From NCBI GenBank assembly GCA_002365735.1, contig DEZY01000160.1, positions 1-8,873 on the forward strand: DNA of 8,873 nt, read 5' to 3'. Below, piece after piece: positions 6,911-8,873 of the stretch. The stretch's first letter is position 1. Each line of letters begins with the position of its first letter. Made by a program: the position numbers and the translations under genes. Under the pieces are notes generated by a model. That model searched no databases. It was given only the letters and a program-made list of their open reading frames with translations, and had not been told where the DNA came from. This stretch comes from Actinobacteria bacterium UBA3120 (GTDB lineage Bacteria; Actinomycetota; Actinomycetes; S36-B12).

Positions 6911-7413
6911 AAATCAGGGGAAGATTGATTCTTTTTGGTTACCCACTGGTCGAAATCTTGTTGTTGTGGTGGATTGCCAGTATCACCGGTTGGGCAATCG
7001 CGATTTTTCTGATCATTGCAGGTTTCCCCATCGGTGCCGCACTGATGCGAAATGCCGCCGGGAAAGCGTCCCTAATCGCTGCCACAGCCGACAAGAACAA
7101 ACCGCAAGTGGCACGCTCGGCAGCGCTAATGTGTGGCTCAGGTGTGCTGATCATGATTCCAGGATTCGCCACTGACCTGCTCGGCGCGATCCTGCTGATT
7201 CCGCCAATCGGAAACCGGGCGGTTCATGCTTTCGGATCGTGGATAGGGCTCCGCATGGTGCGCATGCCGGGCTTTGGCAACACTGGCTTCACCGGAAGTC
7301 AGTTTGCTTCCTATGTTGACGGTGACGTGATTCGGGGCGTTGTGATCGATGAAGAGGACCCTGATCAACCTGAAAACGGAGGCCCCGAAGGACCTCCGCG
7401 CATTCAACGCTAA
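6907..7413 (+). CDS. fxsA: FxsA family membrane protein
   Basis: A 168-residue inner-membrane protein of the FxsA family (cytoplasmic membrane protein named for suppressing F-plasmid exclusion of phage T7 in E. coli; molecular role unclear). Hydrophobic segments lie at about 7-28, 29-47 and 73-102. The family signature is visible as a conserved glutamate (E16) in PLVEILLLW and as IPGFATDLLGAILLIPP at 84-100. After residue 103 comes a soluble tail that ends acidic and proline/glycine-rich (VVIDEEDPDQPENGG), which also occurs in actinobacterial members. The ATG overlaps the ppm1 stop by four bases and has AGAGAG eight bases upstream, so translation is probably coupled. It is the last gene of the operon and faces rbpA. 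An fxsA-ppm1-rbpA neighbourhood is, to my recollection, conserved in Streptomyces (SCO1421-1423). Confidence 0.9.
   Translation: MKIRGRLILFGYPLVEILLLWWIASITGWAIAIFLIIAGFPIGAALMRNAAGKASLIAATADKNKPQVARSAALMCGSGVLIMIPGFATDLLGAILLIPPIGNRAVHAFGSWIGLRMVRMPGFGNTGFTGSQFASYVDGDVIRGVVIDEEDPDQPENGGPEGPPRIQR
7378..7397 (+). other. Imperfect GC-rich hairpin at the 3' end of fxsA
   Basis: GGAGG at 7378-7382 pairs with CCTCC at 7393-7397. A C/A mismatch and two further C-G pairs follow around a CGAA loop. It lies in the last codons of fxsA and has no T-run after it, so it is not a classical intrinsic terminator but may protect the 3' end or slow polymerase. Confidence 0.3.
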
Positions 7414-7424
7414 GCAACTCAGCG
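7408..7424. terminator. Possible bidirectional terminator hairpin between fxsA and rbpA
   Basis: CGCT at 7408-7411 pairs with AGCG at 7421-7424 and an inner AG/CT pair closes a three-base loop, spanning the fxsA stop codon. The middle pair is an A/C mismatch in plus-strand RNA but a G-U pair in minus-strand RNA, so the stem is complete (7 bp) for the rbpA transcript. AT-rich sequence follows on the plus side, but neither direction has a proper U-tract. It is the only candidate in the 30-bp convergent gap. Confidence 0.35.
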
Positions 7425-7443
7425 GATTAATTCACAATAAACA

Positions 7444-7791
7444 TTAGGCCGAACGAGGTAGCGCCCCTTCGTGCAGTAACGCAACTCGCTCATCATAGAG
7501 CGCCTTCAGTTCTTTAAGAGTGCGTCGCTCAAGCAACATGTCCCAATGCGATCGCACGTAGCGAATTGGAGCCTTGGGGCCAGGTTCAAAATTTGGTCGC
7601 ATCGCCACGCCACCGCAGCGGCAGTCCCATTCGGTGGGAATCTCTTCCGCCTCAATTGAGATCGGAATGAGGGACTCGTGTCCGAGGGAACAGACATACT
7701 TGACGGCAACACGCTCCGCAGGGGGAACCGTGTCTTCACGTTCTAGGCTCAATGCCCCAAGACGAGTCCCACGCATAGAGGTCTCAATCAT
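7444..7791 (-). CDS. rbpA: RNA polymerase-binding protein RbpA
   Basis: A 115-residue general transcription factor found in Actinomycetota. It binds the principal sigma factor and core RNA polymerase and helps open promoters. It starts with six residues before RGTRLGALS, the same spacing as in well-known RbpA proteins, which fixes the ATG at 7791; a strong AAGGAAGGGG lies seven bases upstream. The core domain (about 26-65) has C34, H38, C57 and C59 at the zinc-binding positions of the Streptomyces type. The basic linker (73-80, KAPIRYVR) and the sigma-interaction helix SHWDMLLERR (81-90) with the following helix to about 107 are intact. The second metal pair is C-x-C rather than the C-x-x-C I recall for S. 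coelicolor. The gene converges on fxsA and has an ECF-like promoter. Identity is secure from the SHWDMLLERR motif and overall layout. Confidence 0.96.
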   Translation of the reverse strand: MIETSMRGTRLGALSLEREDTVPPAERVAVKYVCSLGHESLIPISIEAEEIPTEWDCRCGGVAMRPNFEPGPKAPIRYVRSHWDMLLERRTLKELKALYDERVALLHEGALPRSA

Positions 7792-7797
7792 GATCTG

Positions 7798-7807
7798 CCC
7801 CTTCCTT
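7798..7807 (-). promoter_or_regulatory. Strong ribosome binding site for rbpA
   Basis: AAGGAAGGGG on the minus strand ends seven bass upstream of the rbpA ATG. It is the best Shine-Dalgarno sequence in the window, unlike the SD-less starts at the two divergent gaps. Confidence 0.7.
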
Positions 7808-7843
7808 GCCCTACCGATCCAACTCTTGGCTCGTTGGTCTTCA

Positions 7844-7870
7844 GACGAGGAAAACTGGGCTTAGGTTCCC
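7844..7870 (-). promoter_or_regulatory. ECF-sigma-like promoter upstream of rbpA
   Basis: On the minus strand GGGAAC (7870-7865) and CGTC followed by T (7847-7844) are separated by 17 bases, close to the GGGAAT/C-N16-17-CGTT/C pattern of actinobacterial ECF factors such as SigR/SigH/SigE. A start near 7836-7838 would give a leader of about 45 bases carrying the strong ribosome site. Streptomyces rbpA is known to have a SigR-dependent promoter, which makes this more than a chance match, but the -10 is CGTC rather than CGTT. A housekeeping -10 was not obvious in the gap. Confidence 0.45.
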
Positions 7871-7895
7871 TGATTGGGACAGAATCGATGAATTA

Positions 7896-8156
7896 CTAGC
7901 GCGCCACGAGGGCCAGCAAGACGATTGTGATTCCACTCACAATGCCGATGGCGATCCACGGTGCGTTTTTTCGCACGCGTCCGAATTTCGGTTTCCCGAC
8001 CCCGTCGGAGATTTCACCCTGACGTTTCAATCTTTCATTGCCTTGAGCAATTCGAGATGCCCTCGCGATTCGCTCCTGGGCACTCGCCTCCTTGGGCGCA
8101 TCTGCCAACAGGGATGGATCCAGTAATTTATCAAAATCAGGGGAGGGTTCGCTCAT
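7896..8156 (-). CDS. Small tail-anchored membrane protein of unknown function
   Basis: I do not recognise this 86-residue protein. Its first 60 residues are soluble and rich in charged and alanine residues: an acidic start (MSEPSPDFDKLL), a likely helix (about 21-46, many Ala, Arg, Glu) and a basic stretch KPKFGRVRKN (about 55-64). One hydrophobic segment follows at 65-84 (APWIAIGIVSGITIVLLALV), ending almost at the C-terminus. The basic stretch before the helix predicts the N-terminus in the cytoplasm. The ATG at 8156 was chosen over an in-frame TTG two codons upstream because a -10-like TAGAGT lies exactly six bases before it. The frame shows a clear soluble-then-membrane layout, which supports it being real. 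It is upstream of rbpA in the same direction with a 104-bp gap, and divergent from the TMEM175-type gene. Confidence 0.75.
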   Translation of the reverse strand: MSEPSPDFDKLLDPSLLADAPKEASAQERIARASRIAQGNERLKRQGEISDGVGKPKFGRVRKNAPWIAIGIVSGITIVLLALVAR

Positions 8157-8162
8157 AACCAA

Positions 8163-8168
8163 ACTCTA
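8163..8168 (-). promoter_or_regulatory. -10 element for the small membrane protein, leaderless start
   Basis: TAGAGT (TANNNT) on the minus strand is six bases upstream of the ATG at 8156, so RNA would start at the A of the start codon. There is no ribosome site in the short intervening TTGGTT. No -35 consensus is seen. Confidence 0.5.
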
Positions 8169-8181
8169 ACCCGGAAACAAC

Positions 8182-8187
8182 TACGCT
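8182..8187 (+). promoter_or_regulatory. -10 element for the TMEM175-type gene, leaderless start
   Basis: TACGCT (TANNNT) lies six bases before the ATG at 8194. A GGGG run directly after it is only two bases from the ATG, too close to act as a normal Shine-Dalgarno sequence, so a leaderless message is the better reading. Confidence 0.45.
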
Positions 8188-8193
8188 GGGGAC

Positions 8194-8850
8194 ATGGCAA
8201 CGGGTGAAATCAAAGACGGGCGGTCATTTGACCGATTAATCAACTTTTCTGATGCGATCGTGGCTGTTGCGATTACCGTCCTCGTTCTTCCGATCGCCGG
8301 ACTGAGTATTGAGCGTGGCGAGGCCACCGTGTGGGAAGTGCTAGGTGACCACCGTGGAGAGATCATCACCTTTTTCTTCACTTTCTTCGTTGTCTCGGTT
8401 ATGTGGCTCACACACAACCGGGTCATGAATGAACTTCGCGGTTATGACGGCCCAATCTTTTGGCTCAATACTTCGTGGCTCTCCATTATTGCTTTTCTTC
8501 CCGTTACCAGTGCGCTGTACGGCGATTCCGAGGCTGGCTGGGCCGGTGCTGGGGGAGACCTCGGTGGTTCGGGCATGCTCTACTGGGGATCAATGGCGCT
8601 AATCAGCCTCAACACCACGCTTATCGTCCGCCACGCACGCAAAAACCCGGAACTTTACGAGTCTGAGCAACCCACTTACGACACCTGGCGAACGAAGTAT
8701 CGCGGCTGGATATATGTCACGTATTTCCTGTCGATCGGGGTGGTCTCCCTATTTTCGCCTACGATTTCAAGCTATGGGCCGCTGGGATTCTTTTTTCTGC
8801 CGCTTCTGTTGAATAATCCGGGTAGTTCGACCACCGGGAAGACGAACTAG
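8194..8850 (+). CDS. TMEM175/DUF1211 family integral membrane protein (putative potassium channel)
   Basis: A 218-residue protein with the family hallmark R-x-x-x-F-S-D at 14-20 (RLINFSD), directly followed by the first membrane helix (AIVAVAITVLVLPI, about 21-36). Further helices lie at about 57-73 (ending SVMWLTHNRVM, with the conserved H74-N75), 90-109, 127-146, 172-187 and 192-207, giving the six-helix single-repeat form of bacterial members. Those act as tetrameric, leaky K+-selective channels whose pore is lined by the first helix. A glycine-rich loop (GWAGAGGDLGGSG, 115-127) joins helices 3 and 4. The ATG is set by the family motif and a -10-like TACGCT six bases upstream. It is divergent from the small tail-anchored protein and is not part of the lnt operon. 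Family assignment is firm; ion selectivity is inferred from characterised relatives only. Confidence 0.88.
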   Translation: MATGEIKDGRSFDRLINFSDAIVAVAITVLVLPIAGLSIERGEATVWEVLGDHRGEIITFFFTFFVVSVMWLTHNRVMNELRGYDGPIFWLNTSWLSIIAFLPVTSALYGDSEAGWAGAGGDLGGSGMLYWGSMALISLNTTLIVRHARKNPELYESEQPTYDTWRTKYRGWIYVTYFLSIGVVSLFSPTISSYGPLGFFFLPLLLNNPGSSTTGKTN

Positions 8851-8854
8851 ACCG

Positions 8855-8868
8855 ATAATGAACATTAT
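8855..8868. repeat. Perfect inverted repeat after the TMEM175-type gene
   Basis: ATAATG-AA-CATTAT starts four bases after the stop codon. The two-base loop is too tight for an RNA terminator and there is no T-run, so a DNA operator or a promoter element for a gene beyond the window edge is more likely. The arms also match -10-like sequences on both strands (GATAAT, CATAAT). Confidence 0.4.
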
Positions 8869-8873
8869 GTCAG

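Noticed and set aside
7867..7879. TCCC-GATTG-type small hairpin after the small membrane gene as a terminator
   Set aside because: Only four base pairs, no U-tract, and it overlaps the GGGAAC of the rbpA promoter; chance is sufficient.
1..8873. Mobile element, CRISPR array, tRNA or rRNA, defence island
   Set aside because: No direct-repeat arrays, transposase or integrase motifs, or RNA-gene hallmarks were seen; nearly all sequence is accounted for by nine tightly packed genes of housekeeping type and one unknown.

Overview
The window is a chromosomal stretch from an actinomycete (Actinomycetota). RbpA, found only in this phylum, is the strongest marker. A membrane-anchor-free polyprenol-phosphate mannosyltransferase (Ppm1) directly behind an apolipoprotein N-acyltransferase (Lnt), followed by FxsA, is also an actinobacterial arrangement. 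Base composition is only moderately GC-rich and coding is dense, with gaps of a few bases. That would fit a compact-genome, possibly aquatic lineage rather than Streptomyces or Mycobacterium, but this lineage guess is inference. No mobile element, CRISPR array, rRNA or tRNA is visible.

Layout. Positions 1-599 hold the start of a minus-strand 5'-3' exonuclease that runs off the window edge. A 35-bp divergent gap separates it from a six-gene plus-strand run (635-7413): M24 Xaa-Pro-type peptidase, acyl-CoA dehydrogenase, YtcJ-type amidohydrolase, lnt, ppm1, fxsA. Every junction in this run is between an 11-nt overlap and a 9-nt gap, so it reads as one operon. It ends against the convergent gene rbpA (minus), with a short imperfect hairpin in the gap. 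Upstream of rbpA is a small tail-anchored membrane protein of unknown function (minus). A second divergent gap of 37 bp leads to a TMEM175/DUF1211 family ion-channel-like gene (plus), which finishes 23 bp before the window ends.

Function. lnt and ppm1 make a known pair: Lnt N-acylates lipoproteins in the membrane, and Ppm1 makes polyprenyl-phosphate-mannose for protein O-mannosylation and mannolipids. In M. tuberculosis the two are one fused protein. The peptidase, acyl-CoA dehydrogenase and amidohydrolase are catalytically intact by motif, but their substrates and their link to envelope work are not known from sequence. rbpA encodes a sigma-A partner of RNA polymerase, and here it has an ECF-sigma-like promoter.

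The most notable non-coding signal is that both divergent gaps have the same design. Each of the four start codons sits 6 or 7 bases after a -10-like hexamer with no Shine-Dalgarno sequence. This predicts four leaderless mRNAs from two back-to-back, probably mutually exclusive promoter pairs. I found no convincing new defence or mobile system; this is mainly a conserved housekeeping region with some regulatory and protein-level oddities.
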